From Candidatus Latescibacterota bacterium (GTDB taxonomy: Bacteria; Latescibacterota; UBA2968; UBA8231), in the NCBI GenBank assembly GCA_007571365.1, contig RKRN01000283.1, positions 1-38,744 on the forward strand: a stretch of DNA of 38,744 bases, read 5' to 3'. Below are positions 26,906 to 36,609 of the stretch, piece after piece. The notes under the pieces were generated by a model. That model saw nothing but the letters and a program-made list of their open reading frames with translations, was not told the origin of the DNA and made no database searches. How positions within the stretch are numbered: position 1 is the first letter of the stretch; every line of letters starts with the position of its first letter. The translations under genes and the position numbers were made by a program.

Positions 26906-28474
26906 CTACTTGACCAAGCCCTCGTTGAATTCCATAAAAATCACCGCCCCAGCTTCTACGGCGACGAAATCACTCGCCCGCATCACGACTTCGCCCGCTG
27001 TCTGGTCCAACTCAACCAGCATGCCTGTATAGACGCCGTCTTCCCGCAGAAAAACCTGCACATCTTCGTCTGCGAGCGCGATCCGTTGGCGGCCGAATGC
27101 ACTTGCCACAACCCGCCCCTCAGCGCCGACTTCGCCCGCATCCACCGCCAAGAAACCCTCTTTGGGAATCCGCAGATAGCCATTGGCCTCGTTGCTGGCG
27201 AATAGGTCTTCGCGGCCGTATACATCCTCGGCTCGCGGCGCGACCCACAGGCTGACGCGGATGGCGATGGGCAGGTGATTTTCAATCGCAGTAACTACGA
27301 CGGCACTATCGAGGCCGGCGTGGATGCGACGGCGGGCATCGTCGTCTTGGAAGCGACGAAAGATCGGCTCAAACTCAATGCGAGTATCTTCTTTCAGTTG
27401 AAAATGGCCCTGCGTGGCAAAGCGCACTTGGTCAATCTGCACCCAGTGCCTAGCGTCAATCACTTCTGCGGATTCGCCATCGCCGATACGCACAGTCGGC
27501 GCAACCGCGATTTGGGTCGGCAGCAGGTTGAAAAACTCGGTCAACTCTGCGGAAGCCAGCGACAAGGCCAGCGACACCGGATGGTCTGGATCGCCGCGCT
27601 GGAACGTTTCGGCAATCGTCAGCGAATCCCGCTCGCCGTGGCCGTTGGTGCCCGCGATGTGCAGGTCGATGCGGCTGCGGAAGCTAACGCCCGACGTCAG
27701 GCCGACTTCTAGAGCGACCGAGCTGAAGGCGATCCGATCCAAACCCGCGGGAAAAGCGACTGCGCGGGCGACCGGCTCAACCGGCAGCAGGACCTCGTCG
27801 AGTACGCCCTCGACGCGGCTGAGGAGCAAGTTTTCGGCCTCCGCTGCTAGCAGCAGTTCGTCGGTAGCAACGGCCCCTGAAAACTCGCCCTGCACTCGGT
27901 ATGAGAACCGCAATTCGAGGGGATTCTGCGGGGCAAGTTCGCTGCCAGCCAAGTCAAAGGGCACCGCCTTGCTCTCATTGGGCGCGAGCGCGTCAATGAG
28001 AAAGGCCGGGGGTGTGCCGTCCGGCCTTGTGACATCGTCCAACACCAGCTCGACCTGCAAGGGGATCGCGGCTTGGTTGGTCGCCTTGAGAGTTAGGCTG
28101 CCGGCGGCAATGACCGCATGCGCGATTTGGATGCGGCTGTCGGCAAAAGCGAGGGCCTCGGTCTTGGCAATGGCACCGTCAGTCGGCCCAATCGGCACCG
28201 CCAAGGCCGTGGATACAGGAAAGACGCGCAGGCGGTCGCCGATTTGCGCGCGGTGGTTGAAATCCGCGGTAAAATCTACCGCCAGCAAGCCTTCGTCGTC
28301 GATCTTTAAGAAGCTAGCGCGATCGGCGGCCAAGTCCTGCACGGTCGTCCGATCATCCGCGACCGGGATGCTGAGCTGGAAATGGGTGCTGGGAATTTGG
28401 GGGGAGTTTACTTCACAGGCCGTCAACGCGCTGGCCCCTAGGAGCGCACTCAACCACCGGCAGCGGACGCTCAA
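26906..28474 (-). CDS. Uncharacterised beta-rich lipoprotein
   Basis: I do not recognise a family. With the TTG start at 28474 the protein is about 522 aa and opens with a basic, hydrophobic signal and lipobox (WLSALLGASALTAC, Cys20), implying lipid anchoring in the envelope. The longer open frame (to 28558) runs into metK and would bury the signal. The mature protein is predicted mainly beta, with no repeats of obvious period, and contains an Ig-like stretch (LTLKATNQAAIPLQVELVLDD) around residues 130-150. It lies 4 bp after the metK stop and 7 bp before the barrel gene. Co-location suggests a two-component envelope assembly with the barrel. The TTG start and exact N-terminus are moderately certain. 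Confidence 0.7.
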   Translation of the reverse strand: MSVRCRWLSALLGASALTACEVNSPQIPSTHFQLSIPVADDRTTVQDLAADRASFLKIDDEGLLAVDFTADFNHRAQIGDRLRVFPVSTALAVPIGPTDGAIAKTEALAFADSRIQIAHAVIAAGSLTLKATNQAAIPLQVELVLDDVTRPDGTPPAFLIDALAPNESKAVPFDLAGSELAPQNPLELRFSYRVQGEFSGAVATDELLLAAEAENLLLSRVEGVLDEVLLPVEPVARAVAFPAGLDRIAFSSVALEVGLTSGVSFRSRIDLHIAGTNGHGERDSLTIAETFQRGDPDHPVSLALSLASAELTEFFNLLPTQIAVAPTVRIGDGESAEVIDARHWVQIDQVRFATQGHFQLKEDTRIEFEPIFRRFQDDDARRRIHAGLDSAVVVTAIENHLPIAIRVSLWVAPRAEDVYGREDLFASNEANGYLRIPKEGFLAVDAGEVGAEGRVVASAFGRQRIALADEDVQVFLREDGVYTGMLVELDQTAGEVVMRASDFVAVEAGAVIFMEFNEGLVK

Positions 28475-28478
28475 GGAT

Positions 28479-29645
28479 CTATTTGATCCCCACGGCTTGG
28501 CGCAGCGGTTCGACTTTGTCGGTCCGTTCCCAGATGAACTCTGGCTCCTCGCGCCCAAAGTGGCCGTAATTGGTGGTTTTTCGGTAGATGGGCCGCCTCA
28601 GTTGCAGGGCCTCAACGATGCCCTTGGGGGTTAGGTTGAAGACCTTCTCCACGGCCGTGGCGATTTCTTCGTCGGGCGCGACGCCCGTACCCAAGGTATC
28701 GACCCGCACGGAGACGGGCGCGGCCACGCCAATGGCATAGGCTAGTTGCACTTGGCAGCGGGCAGCCAAGCCGGCGGCCACCACATTCTTGGCCACGTAG
28801 CGCGCCATGTAGTGGGCACTGCGGTCCACCTTGCTGGGGTCTTTGCCGGAAAAGGCACCGCCGCCGTGCGGGCACGCGCCTCCGTAGGTATCGACGATGA
28901 TCTTGCGGCCCGTCAATCCACAGTCGCCGTGCGGGCCCCCAATGACAAAGCGGCCCGTGGGATTGATGTGGTATTGGGTGCCGGCGTCGAGCAGGTGGAC
29001 GGGGATTACTTTTTTTACGACCTGTTCGATCATGTCTTTTTTGATTTGCGCGTGTCTGGCAGCCGGGGCGTGTTGGGTCGAGAGGACTACGGCTCCTACG
29101 CGCACGGGCTGGCCGTCGTCGTACTCGACGCTGACCTGAGACTTGGCGTCCGGGCGCAGATAGGGAATTTTCTCGTTCTTGCGCAGCCGCGTCAGGTGCT
29201 GCATCAGCGCGTGCGCGAGGGTGATAGGCAGCGGCATGAGCTGGGGGGTTTCGCGGCAGGCATAGCCAAACATCATGCCTTGGTCGCCAGCCCCTTCTTC
29301 CTTGTGCAGCCCCTCGCCGGCGTTGACGCCTTGGGCTATGTCGGGCGACTGCTGGTCCAAGGCTACCAGAATAGAACATGAGCGGAAGTCAAAGCCCTGC
29401 TCGGGATCGCAGTAACCAATATCGGCGATGACCTGCCGGACGAGGGCTTCAACGTCTAGATGAGCCTCGCTTTTAACCTCGCCAGCGACTACTACTTGGC
29501 CCGTGGTAACGAGGGTTTCACAGGCAACTCGTGCATTGGAGTCTTCGGCGAGCATGGCGTCGAGCACGGCGTCGGAAATCTGGTCGGCGACCTTATCGGG
29601 ATGCCCTTCGGACACGGATTCGGAAGTAAACAGATAGTTGGACAT
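28479..29645 (-). CDS. metK: S-adenosylmethionine synthetase
   Basis: A 388-aa cytoplasmic enzyme making S-adenosylmethionine from methionine and ATP. Signatures are complete: [20 protein letters not shown] at the N-terminus, [11 protein letters not shown] (ATP/methionine loop), and [19 protein letters not shown] (phosphate loop). Length is typical. ATG start; the ribosome site AAGGAG lies inside the end of ptsI, about 14 bases upstream. Only 9 bp separate it from ptsI, leaving no room for a SAM riboswitch directly upstream. It is therefore probably expressed with the long operon. Confidence 0.97.
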   Translation of the reverse strand: MSNYLFTSESVSEGHPDKVADQISDAVLDAMLAEDSNARVACETLVTTGQVVVAGEVKSEAHLDVEALVRQVIADIGYCDPEQGFDFRSCSILVALDQQSPDIAQGVNAGEGLHKEEGAGDQGMMFGYACRETPQLMPLPITLAHALMQHLTRLRKNEKIPYLRPDAKSQVSVEYDDGQPVRVGAVVLSTQHAPAARHAQIKKDMIEQVVKKVIPVHLLDAGTQYHINPTGRFVIGGPHGDCGLTGRKIIVDTYGGACPHGGGAFSGKDPSKVDRSAHYMARYVAKNVVAAGLAARCQVQLAYAIGVAAPVSVRVDTLGTGVAPDEEIATAVEKVFNLTPKGIVEALQLRRPIYRKTTNYGHFGREEPEFIWERTDKVEPLRQAVGIK

Positions 29646-29654
29646 GGTGTATTC

Positions 29655-31430
29655 TCAAGCTCCTTTGTGATGCCTATGACGCCAAAAGGGCATGTGCCCA
29701 CCAACGGCATCTTCCAAGTACTGCCGCACCTCAGATCCGGTGTCCATAGCCAAACATTCGTCGGCGATCTGCCGCGCCTTTTCAGCGCGGATGGCGCGAA
29801 TGACTTCCTTGACTTCCGGGATGAGACCGGGGCTTAGGCTCAGACAAGCCAGCCCGAGCCCGAGCAAAAGCGTCGTAGCCAAGGGATCGCCGGCCATCTC
29901 GCCGCAGATGCTCACAGGCGTGTTGGTGCGCTGGCCACTGTCGGCGACCATCTTGATCAAGCGCAAGACCGCCGGGTGAAACGGGTCGTAGAGCCAAGCC
30001 ACTTTGCTCATGCCGCGATCCACGGCCAATGCGTACTGGGTCAGGTCGTTGGTGCCGAGGCTAAAAAAATCTACTTCGCGGGCAAAGCGATCGGCCATCA
30101 AGGCCACGGACGGCACTTCGACCATGATGCCCAATTTGCAATGCTCGGCAAAGGGCTGCCGCGCCGCCCGCAACTCGTCTTTGGCTTCCTCTACTAGCAC
30201 TCGGATACGCCGTAGTTCGTTCAGGCTAGATAGCATCGGCAACAAGATCTGAGCCTCGCCGCTTGCTCCTGCCCTAAGCAGGGCGCGCAACTGGGTCTTG
30301 AATAGGTCTGGGGTATCGAGACAAATGCGGATGCCGCGCCACCCCAAGAAGGGGTTGGCCTCGGGCGACACCTCCAAGACGTGAGATAGCTTGTCGCCGC
30401 CCAAGTCCATGGTGCGGATTACCACTGGATGCGGGGCCAGCGATTCGACGAGGGTGGAATAGACCTTAAACTGCTCTTCCTCAGAGGGCAAGCGGTAGTT
30501 GAGATACAAGAATTCGGTGCGGTACATGCCCACGCCGCGGGCACCATAGTCGAGAGCCATTTGCACTTCGGTATGCACATCAACGTTGGCCATCAAGACG
30601 ACTTCCTGCCCGTCTCGGGTGACAGCGGGCAAGTTCCGCCGCCGCTCTAGATCGCGCTCGCGCCTAAGCTGACGCCGGTGCTGCGCCCGATAGTGCCGCT
30701 CGCCGAGGGCATTGGGCCGCAGGTGGACTTGGCCTTCGTTGCCATCAACGACCACCAAATCGCCATCGGCCACTTGCTGAGAACAGTCGCCGGTGCCGAC
30801 GACTGTGGGTAGCTGCAACGAGCGAGCGATGATGGCCGTGTGCGAAGTCGCGCCGCCAGCATCCAGCACCACGCCTTTGATTCGGCGGCACTGTAGCCGC
30901 ACCATCTCGGACGGCAACAAGTCGTGGGCTAGGACAATCGTGTTGGCGCGGAGCGAGTCAAGTGCTTTGATCTCGCCTCCGGCTAACCGCATCAACACCT
31001 GATTTTCAATGTCCGCGATGTCGCTCAGCCGCGCCCGCAGATATTCGTTTTCAATGTTGCCGAAGGCCTCTTTGACTTTCGCTAGTTCCTCGGCGTACGC
31101 CCGCTCAGCCGAATAGTGCTTTGCGCGAATCAACTTCTCGGTGCGCTCTTTTATAGAAGGATCTTCTAGCATAGCGAGCTGGGCATCGAATATCTGCGCC
31201 AGTTCCTCGCCCTGCTCGCTGGCGACCCAGCGGCGAATGCGGCGAATTTCGTCCCCGGCCTGATGGAGTATGTTGCGAAAGTGATCTACTTCCTCCCCAA
31301 CTAGATGCTGGGCCACGCGCTGGCGAACAATAACCGGAGCCTGCTTGTCGTATGCGAAAGCCCGGCCAATGCCAATGCCGGGGGAAACGCATATACCATC
31401 GAAAACCTTATGTTCGCTGGTCGCGGTCAA
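29655..31430 (-). CDS. ptsI: PTS phosphoenolpyruvate-protein phosphotransferase (enzyme I)
   Basis: A 591-aa enzyme I, which takes phosphate from phosphoenolpyruvate and passes it to HPr. The phosphorylated His is His197 in GGATSHTAIIA. The PEP-binding domain shows GVGMYRTEFLYL, RTMDLGGDK, NPFLGWRGIRI, and FFSLGTNDLTQY, with SICGEMAG near the C-terminus. The start is TTG at 31430, overlapping the HPr stop as TTGA and preceded by GAGGGG. No PTS permease (EII) gene is in the window, so sugar uptake is not implied here; a regulatory phosphorelay is possible. Confidence 0.96.
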   Translation of the reverse strand: MTATSEHKVFDGICVSPGIGIGRAFAYDKQAPVIVRQRVAQHLVGEEVDHFRNILHQAGDEIRRIRRWVASEQGEELAQIFDAQLAMLEDPSIKERTEKLIRAKHYSAERAYAEELAKVKEAFGNIENEYLRARLSDIADIENQVLMRLAGGEIKALDSLRANTIVLAHDLLPSEMVRLQCRRIKGVVLDAGGATSHTAIIARSLQLPTVVGTGDCSQQVADGDLVVVDGNEGQVHLRPNALGERHYRAQHRRQLRRERDLERRRNLPAVTRDGQEVVLMANVDVHTEVQMALDYGARGVGMYRTEFLYLNYRLPSEEEQFKVYSTLVESLAPHPVVIRTMDLGGDKLSHVLEVSPEANPFLGWRGIRICLDTPDLFKTQLRALLRAGASGEAQILLPMLSSLNELRRIRVLVEEAKDELRAARQPFAEHCKLGIMVEVPSVALMADRFAREVDFFSLGTNDLTQYALAVDRGMSKVAWLYDPFHPAVLRLIKMVADSGQRTNTPVSICGEMAGDPLATTLLLGLGLACLSLSPGLIPEVKEVIRAIRAEKARQIADECLAMDTGSEVRQYLEDAVGGHMPFWRHRHHKGA

Positions 31431-31699
31431 GTTTGCCCCTCGAATGTGCTCTCCAACAGGGAGACCATGGCCTCAACGGCCGCTTCCGCGTCTTCGCCTT
31501 CGGCCCGGACCGCAACTTGGGCCCCTTGCTCGGCGGCCAGCATCATCACGCCCATGATGCTCTTGCCGTTGACCCCATCAACGTCATCTTTGGAAAGGTA
31601 AATCTCGGCCTTAAATCGCGCCGCTGTCTGCACCAAGAGTGCGGCCGGCCGGGCGTGAATACCTAGTGGATTGTGGATAGTGGCCGTTTTTTTAATCAT
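31427..31699 (-). CDS. ptsH: Phosphocarrier protein HPr
   Basis: A 90-aa HPr. His15 in NPLGIHARPA is the enzyme I phosphorylation site. Ser47 in GKSIMGVMML matches the HPr-kinase target serine and its surroundings. ATG start. It overlaps ptsI by 4 bases and sits 10 bp after the GGGP-synthase-like gene. The conserved serine suggests possible control by an HPr kinase, but no hprK is present in this window. It is longer at the C-terminus than enteric HPr (85 aa) by a few residues. Confidence 0.96.
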   Translation of the reverse strand: MIKKTATIHNPLGIHARPAALLVQTAARFKAEIYLSKDDVDGVNGKSIMGVMMLAAEQGAQVAVRAEGEDAEAAVEAMVSLLESTFEGQT

Positions 31700-31709
31700 G
31701 GCCTCTTGC

Positions 31710-32465
31710 TTACTCCTGTCGTTCTTTTACGTGTACTGCGCGGCTCAGAGCGCACAAGTGCTGCTGATCGTCTTCAACGACGCTGCCCGTGACCACAAAG
31801 CCCGCCCCGGCCTCCACCTTGTCCTGTGCCACCCCTGGTTCGCGGATGCCGCCGCCGACGATAACCGGCACAGATACGCAATCCGCGACCGCGCTCACCA
31901 TTTCGTCGGGCACGGACGCACACGCGCCGCTGCCGGTCTCTAGGTAAATAAGCCGCATGCCCAAGTACTCGGCCGCCAAGGCATGGGCCATGGCAATGTC
32001 GACCTTGTCGCGCGGGATGGGCCGAGTATCACTCATAAATTCCACTGAGGTCAGGGTCCCGGACTCAACCAGCATATATCCGGTCGGGATGGTCTCAATC
32101 CCGTACTCGCGGATCAAGGGAGCGGCCTTGACGTGCTCGCCGATCAAGAGCTCGGGATTGCGTCCGCTGACCAGCGACAGAAAGAGAATCGCATCGGCCG
32201 TCGGCACCACTTGGCCCGAGCTGCCGGGAAAGCTGATCACCGGCACATCAACCTTGGCTCGGACGCGCTCAAAACAGACCGCATTGCGCGACGAGAACAT
32301 CAGGCTCGTGCCGATGAGAATGGCATCGGCCCCGGCCGCAACGCAAAGCTGAGCGCGAGCCTCCAACTCGTCTGGAGCCAATCGATCGGGATCTAGCAAG
32401 GGCAAGTAACCAGCGCCGCGGCGGTGCCGGATATCTAGTAGGTGTTGCAGGACGCTACTCGTCAC
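31710..32465 (-). CDS. Geranylgeranylglyceryl-phosphate synthase-like prenyltransferase (GGGPS/PcrB family)
   Basis: A 251-aa TIM-barrel enzyme that, in its family, joins a polyprenyl diphosphate to sn-glycerol-1-phosphate to form the first ether bond of archaeal-type lipids. Motifs: LLDPDRL (residues 23-29), ISFPGSSGQVVPTADAILFLSLVSGRNPE (about 77-105), YLETGSG (174-180) and GGGIR (204-208), together the glycerol-phosphate-binding set. The sequence resembles the long-type synthases of FCB bacteria and some archaea more than the short Bacillus PcrB. GTG start, 12 bp after alaS and 10 bp before HPr. Whether it makes C20 ether lipids depends on a UbiA-type second prenyltransferase not present in this window. 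Confidence 0.92.
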   Translation of the reverse strand: MTSSVLQHLLDIRHRRGAGYLPLLDPDRLAPDELEARAQLCVAAGADAILIGTSLMFSSRNAVCFERVRAKVDVPVISFPGSSGQVVPTADAILFLSLVSGRNPELLIGEHVKAAPLIREYGIETIPTGYMLVESGTLTSVEFMSDTRPIPRDKVDIAMAHALAAEYLGMRLIYLETGSGACASVPDEMVSAVADCVSVPVIVGGGIREPGVAQDKVEAGAGFVVTGSVVEDDQQHLCALSRAVHVKERQE

Positions 32466-32477
32466 GAATTAGCTCGT

Positions 32478-35087
32478 CTATTTTAGCTGCTGCTCGACGA
32501 TGCTCGCCACTTGCGCTAGCGCCTCGTCGAGTTTGCCCGGGTCGCGTCCACCCGCTTGGGCCAAGTGCGCCTTGCCGCCGCCCGAGCCACCGGCTAGCTG
32601 GGCCACGCCGCGCACAATGTCGCCGGCCTTCAACCCGCGTCCCTCAATCAGATCGTCGGAGACAACAGCGATAAAGGAAACCTTGCCGCCGATAGCGGCC
32701 CCCAAGACCCCAACTCCCGACCCCAAACTCTCGCGCAGCCCGTCGGCCATGGCCCGCAGGCTGGGCACATCCTCGACTTGAGTGCGTTGCGCCACGACCT
32801 TTATCCCTTGTACTGCTCGCGCCTCGGGCAAATTATTGGTCGCCTCTAGCGCAGCAACTCGACGCCGCAGTTCGTCGAGCGTTCGCTCCAACTGGCGGTT
32901 GCGCCCCAAGAGCTCTTCGATTTTGTCGGCCAACTCTTCGGGCGCGGCATGGAGCCGGGCCCCCAAAGCCGCCAACACCTGCCGCCGCTGACGTGCGGCC
33001 CGCTCGGCTCCCGCACCGGTCAACGCCTCGCTGCGCCGGACGCCAGCGGCAATGCCGCTTTCGGAAAGCAAATCGAATGCACCGATCGCGCCGGTCGAGC
33101 GCACGTGGGTGCCGCCGCACAGTTCGAGACTAAAGTCGCCGATCCGCACCACCCGGACCTGATCCTCGTATTTTTCGCCAAAGAGCACCTGCGCCCCCAT
33201 GGCCTTGGCTTTTTCCAAATCCTCTTGGAAAGTGCTCACTGCCAGATCGGCGCGAATCTGCTCGTTGACCCTCTCCTCGATCTCGCACAACGGCTCGGGT
33301 TCCACGGCGGCGAAATGCGAAAAGTCAAAGCGCAAGCGGTCCGGCGCAACCAGCGAACCCATCTGTCCGACGTGGTCGCCGAGGGTTCGCCGCAGCGACT
33401 CGTGTAACAGATGGGTCGCGGTATGGTTGCGCTCGGCGTCCAAGCGAGCTCGGCGATCGACGCGGGCTACTACGGCACCGGTCAATGCCCCGACCCCACC
33501 TGCCACTAAGCGACCTTTGTGGACGATGCCGCCGCGAGCCTTCTGCACATCTTCGACTTCAACGGCAAAACCGCTGCCCTCAATTCGCCCTCGGTCCCCG
33601 ACCTGACCGCCCGCTTCAGCGTAGAAAGGGGTCCTATCCAGCACGAGCCACACTCGGCTGTCTTCGCCTCCGTCGGCCTGTACCACCCGAGCGTCGATTT
33701 CCAACTCGTCGTAGCCGACGAAGCGCGAATGGGTTCCCGCCAAGGGGTCGCCGATGCCTTCGGTGGCGCTAAACTGTGCGCGAGTAGCCTGACGCGCCCG
33801 CTGCCGCTGGGATTCGAGCGCGTGATCGAACTGCTCCCGCTCAACCAGCGAAACCCCCTGCTCGCGAGCTATTAACTCGGTCAGGTCCAACGGAAAACCG
33901 TAGGTGTCGTAGAGTTGGAAGGCATCGCTACCAGTGATCTGCCCCTTGGCAGCAAGCCGCGCGAAAATGTCCAAGCCGCGGTCGAGGGTCTTGCCGAAAC
34001 TCTCCTCCTCGGAGTGGATGACTCGGGCGATGAGATCCTGCCTAGCCGCCACTTCCGGGAAAATATGCCCCATCGTTTCGCCCAACGTGCCCACTAACTG
34101 AAAAATAAAGGGGTCGTGCTGATCGAGCTGGCGGGCGTAGCGCGCGGCGCGGCGCAGGATGCGACGCAGGACGTACCCACGACCTGCGTTGGCGGGCATT
34201 GCGCCGTCGGCGATGGCGAAGCTGAGCGCACGGACGTGGTCGGCGATGACCTGCATGGGAACGCGGTGCTCGCCGCCGTACTCTTTGCCCGTCCGTTCGG
34301 CAATGCGGCCAATGAGCGGCTGAAAGACATCGGTCTCGTAGTTGCTCTCGGTTCCCTGCAAGATGCTGCACAGCCGCTCAAAGCCCATGCCGGTATCCAC
34401 GTGCTTTTCCGGCAGGGGTTGCAGCACTCCGGTCTCGTTGCGGTTATACTGGATGAAGACCAAGTTCCAGATCTCGACCAAATCGCCCGTGTCGTCGATG
34501 AGCATGCGGCGATCTTGCGCCGCCAAATCGCGGCCCAAATAGTAATGGATCTCAGAACAGGGACCGCAGGGACCGGCCTCGCCCATTTCCCAAAAGTTTT
34601 CCTTGGCCGGCAGGCGCACGACGCGGCCCGGCAACAGGTCGGTGCATTGGTACCAGAATGCTTCGGCTTCTGCGTCGGCTTCTACTGCGTCGTCGCCGAC
34701 AAAGACCGTTGCCCACAGCCGCTCCTTTTCTAGGCCAAAGTGCTCGGTAATTAACTCCCAGCCCCACTCAATGGCCTCTTTTTTAAAGTAGTCGCCAAAA
34801 GACCAGTTGCCCAGCATCTCAAAGAAGGTGTGGTGCCAAGGGCTGTAGCCGACTTCGTCGAGGTCGTTGTGCTTGCCCGAAACCCGCACGACCTTCTGCG
34901 TATCCACCGCTCGGGTGTAATCGCGCCGCCCCAAGCCCAAGAATACATCCTTGAACTGGTTCATGCCGGCATTGGTAAAATAGAGGGTAGGGTCGTCTTG
35001 CGGCACGACCGGTGCACTCGGTACGCGCACGTGGCCCTTGCCGGCAAAAAAACTGAGGAACGCCTCCCTAATCTCCTTCGACTTCAT
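32478..35087 (-). CDS. alaS: Alanyl-tRNA synthetase
   Basis: An 869-aa class II synthetase charging tRNA-Ala. The N-terminal catalytic domain has FTNAGMNQFKDVFLG and GYSPWHHTFFEMLGNWSFG. The editing domain carries the zinc-binding HTATHLLH (about residue 555-562) and CGGTHVRSTG (about 658) that clear Ser/Gly-tRNA-Ala. The C-terminal DHHA1/C-Ala region ends with GGSGGGKAHLAQAGGRD. The start is the ATG at 35087, placed 20 bp inside the recX gene, with CAGGAG upstream. Length is normal and all parts are present. Confidence 0.97.
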   Translation of the reverse strand: MKSKEIREAFLSFFAGKGHVRVPSAPVVPQDDPTLYFTNAGMNQFKDVFLGLGRRDYTRAVDTQKVVRVSGKHNDLDEVGYSPWHHTFFEMLGNWSFGDYFKKEAIEWGWELITEHFGLEKERLWATVFVGDDAVEADAEAEAFWYQCTDLLPGRVVRLPAKENFWEMGEAGPCGPCSEIHYYLGRDLAAQDRRMLIDDTGDLVEIWNLVFIQYNRNETGVLQPLPEKHVDTGMGFERLCSILQGTESNYETDVFQPLIGRIAERTGKEYGGEHRVPMQVIADHVRALSFAIADGAMPANAGRGYVLRRILRRAARYARQLDQHDPFIFQLVGTLGETMGHIFPEVAARQDLIARVIHSEEESFGKTLDRGLDIFARLAAKGQITGSDAFQLYDTYGFPLDLTELIAREQGVSLVEREQFDHALESQRQRARQATRAQFSATEGIGDPLAGTHSRFVGYDELEIDARVVQADGGEDSRVWLVLDRTPFYAEAGGQVGDRGRIEGSGFAVEVEDVQKARGGIVHKGRLVAGGVGALTGAVVARVDRRARLDAERNHTATHLLHESLRRTLGDHVGQMGSLVAPDRLRFDFSHFAAVEPEPLCEIEERVNEQIRADLAVSTFQEDLEKAKAMGAQVLFGEKYEDQVRVVRIGDFSLELCGGTHVRSTGAIGAFDLLSESGIAAGVRRSEALTGAGAERAARQRRQVLAALGARLHAAPEELADKIEELLGRNRQLERTLDELRRRVAALEATNNLPEARAVQGIKVVAQRTQVEDVPSLRAMADGLRESLGSGVGVLGAAIGGKVSFIAVVSDDLIEGRGLKAGDIVRGVAQLAGGSGGGKAHLAQAGGRDPGKLDEALAQVASIVEQQLK

Positions 35088-35556
35088 GGGCTAACTCCTG
35101 CCATACCTGTTCGACCGCTGCTCTGGCCATTTCCGCATCGCAACCACGCCGGGCCAAAAAGCCCAACATCCGACGCTTGGCCTTGTCGGGCGCCAAGCCC
35201 CGATAGCGCCAAGCCTGCTTGCTCAGCAACGCGACCGTCCGCTCGCTCGAATTGAGCACTAGCGCGTATTCGGCGAGGACTTCGTCGACGACGCCAGCAG
35301 CCACGCCCTTGCGCCTGAGATCTTGGGCTAGTTTGCGCACACCACAAGCCCGCGGCAACCGCGCCTCAACCCAACGCCGGGCGAACTCGCGGTCGTCGAG
35401 CAACTGCTGGCGCTGCAAGTCGGCCACGACTTCGGCGACGACCTCAGCGGCAAACTCCTTCTCCCTTAGCTTGTCGCGTACCTCCACTACGGACCGCGCC
35501 CGATAGCTGAGATAGCGATAGGCCGCGTCCTTGGCTTTTTGCAGTTGGTCGTCCAC
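35068..35556 (-). CDS. recX: RecA regulatory protein RecX
   Basis: A 162-aa RecX protein, a modulator that binds the RecA filament. It has three tandem helical RecX repeats: AYRYLSYRARSVVEVRDKL early, then LLDDREFARRWVEAR, then YRGLAPDKAKRRMLGFLARRG. It follows recA with no gap (TAA then GTG) and overlaps alaS by 20 bp. GTG start with only a weak ribosome site, suggesting translational coupling to recA. Gene order recA-recX-alaS is common in many bacteria and supports the call. Confidence 0.92.
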   Translation of the reverse strand: MDDQLQKAKDAAYRYLSYRARSVVEVRDKLREKEFAAEVVAEVVADLQRQQLLDDREFARRWVEARLPRACGVRKLAQDLRRKGVAAGVVDEVLAEYALVLNSSERTVALLSKQAWRYRGLAPDKAKRRMLGFLARRGCDAEMARAAVEQVWQELAHEVEGD

Positions 35557-36609
35557 TTATTCGTCGGCCTCGCGGGCCTCGTTGTGCCTTAGGCCCAACT
35601 CGACGCGCAGCTTGTGCTCGATCTCGGCCGCTACTGGTGCGTTGTCGCGCAGAAAGGCGCAGGCATTGCCACGGCCTTGCCCCAGTCGCTCGCCACTATA
35701 GGAAAACCACGACCCGCTCTTGTCGACAAGCCCTTTGGCGACGCCGATATCGATCAGGTCGGCCTCCCAAGAAATGCCGATCTGATCGCCGTGAAAGATC
35801 AGGTCGAATTCGGCTTCGCGAAAGGGGGGTGCCACCTTGTTTTTGACGACCTTGACCCGCGTGCGATTGCCGATGTCGAGGTCGCCATCTTTGACGCGAG
35901 CGATGCGGCGAATGTCGATGCGCACCGAAGCATAGAAGGGCAGAGCGCGTCCGCCGGTGGTGGTCTCCGGGTTGCCGAACATCACGCCGATTTTCATGCG
36001 CAACTGGTTGAGAAAGATCAAACAAGTGTGCGAGCGATTGATCGAACCAGCGAGCTTGCGCAGGGCCTGGGACATCAGCCGCGCATGCAAGCCCACATGC
36101 GAATCGCCCATGTCGCCTTCCAATTCGGCCTGCGGCACCAGCGCGGCCACTGAATCCACCACGATGATATCGAAAGCACCGCTGCGCACCAGGGTATCGA
36201 CGATTTCGAGAGCCTGCTCGCCCGAATCCGGCTGCGATATGATGAGGTTTTCCACATCGACGCCAATGCGCCGTGCGAAGCTGACGTCGAGGGCGTGTTC
36301 GGCGTCGATGAAAGCCGCTGTGCCCTCGCGCTTTTGCGCCTCGCGAATGACGTGCAGCGAGAGCATGGTCTTGCCCGCCCCTTCTGGACCGGATATTTCG
36401 ACGATCCGCCCCTTGGGCAAGCCGCCGATGCCCAGTGCCGCATCTACAGCCAGCGATCCGGTAGAAATCGCTTCCACCTCTTGGACTCCGCCTTCGTCGC
36501 CAAGGCGCATAATCGACCCCTTGCCGTACTGCTTTTCAATCTGCGACATTGCCAGTTCCAAGGCTTTGGCCTTGTTGCCGTCTGCCCTGTGTCCGTTCGC
36601 TTTCGCCAT
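35557..36609 (-). CDS. recA: Recombinase RecA
   Basis: A 350-aa RecA catalysing strand exchange and SOS co-protease activity. It shows the N-terminal [15 protein letters not shown], the ATP-binding core, EHALD, the L1/L2 region with [16 protein letters not shown], and ASVRIDIRR. The Walker A is GPEGAGKT (74-81) instead of the nearly universal GPESSGKT; Lys and Thr are kept, so ATP binding should remain. The C-terminus is acidic as usual. ATG with GGGGAG upstream. No LexA box was seen in the 33 bp before it. Transcription probably comes from the upstream operon or a promoter inside pgpA. Confidence 0.97.
   Translation of the reverse strand: MAKANGHRADGNKAKALELAMSQIEKQYGKGSIMRLGDEGGVQEVEAISTGSLAVDAALGIGGLPKGRIVEISGPEGAGKTMLSLHVIREAQKREGTAAFIDAEHALDVSFARRIGVDVENLIISQPDSGEQALEIVDTLVRSGAFDIIVVDSVAALVPQAELEGDMGDSHVGLHARLMSQALRKLAGSINRSHTCLIFLNQLRMKIGVMFGNPETTTGGRALPFYASVRIDIRRIARVKDGDLDIGNRTRVKVVKNKVAPPFREAEFDLIFHGDQIGISWEADLIDIGVAKGLVDKSGSWFSYSGERLGQGRGNACAFLRDNAPVAAEIEHKLRVELGLRHNEAREADE

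Noticed and set aside
29646..29654. SAM riboswitch upstream of metK
   Set aside because: Only 9 bp separate metK from ptsI; there is no room for the aptamer and no matching sequence in the end of ptsI was recognised.
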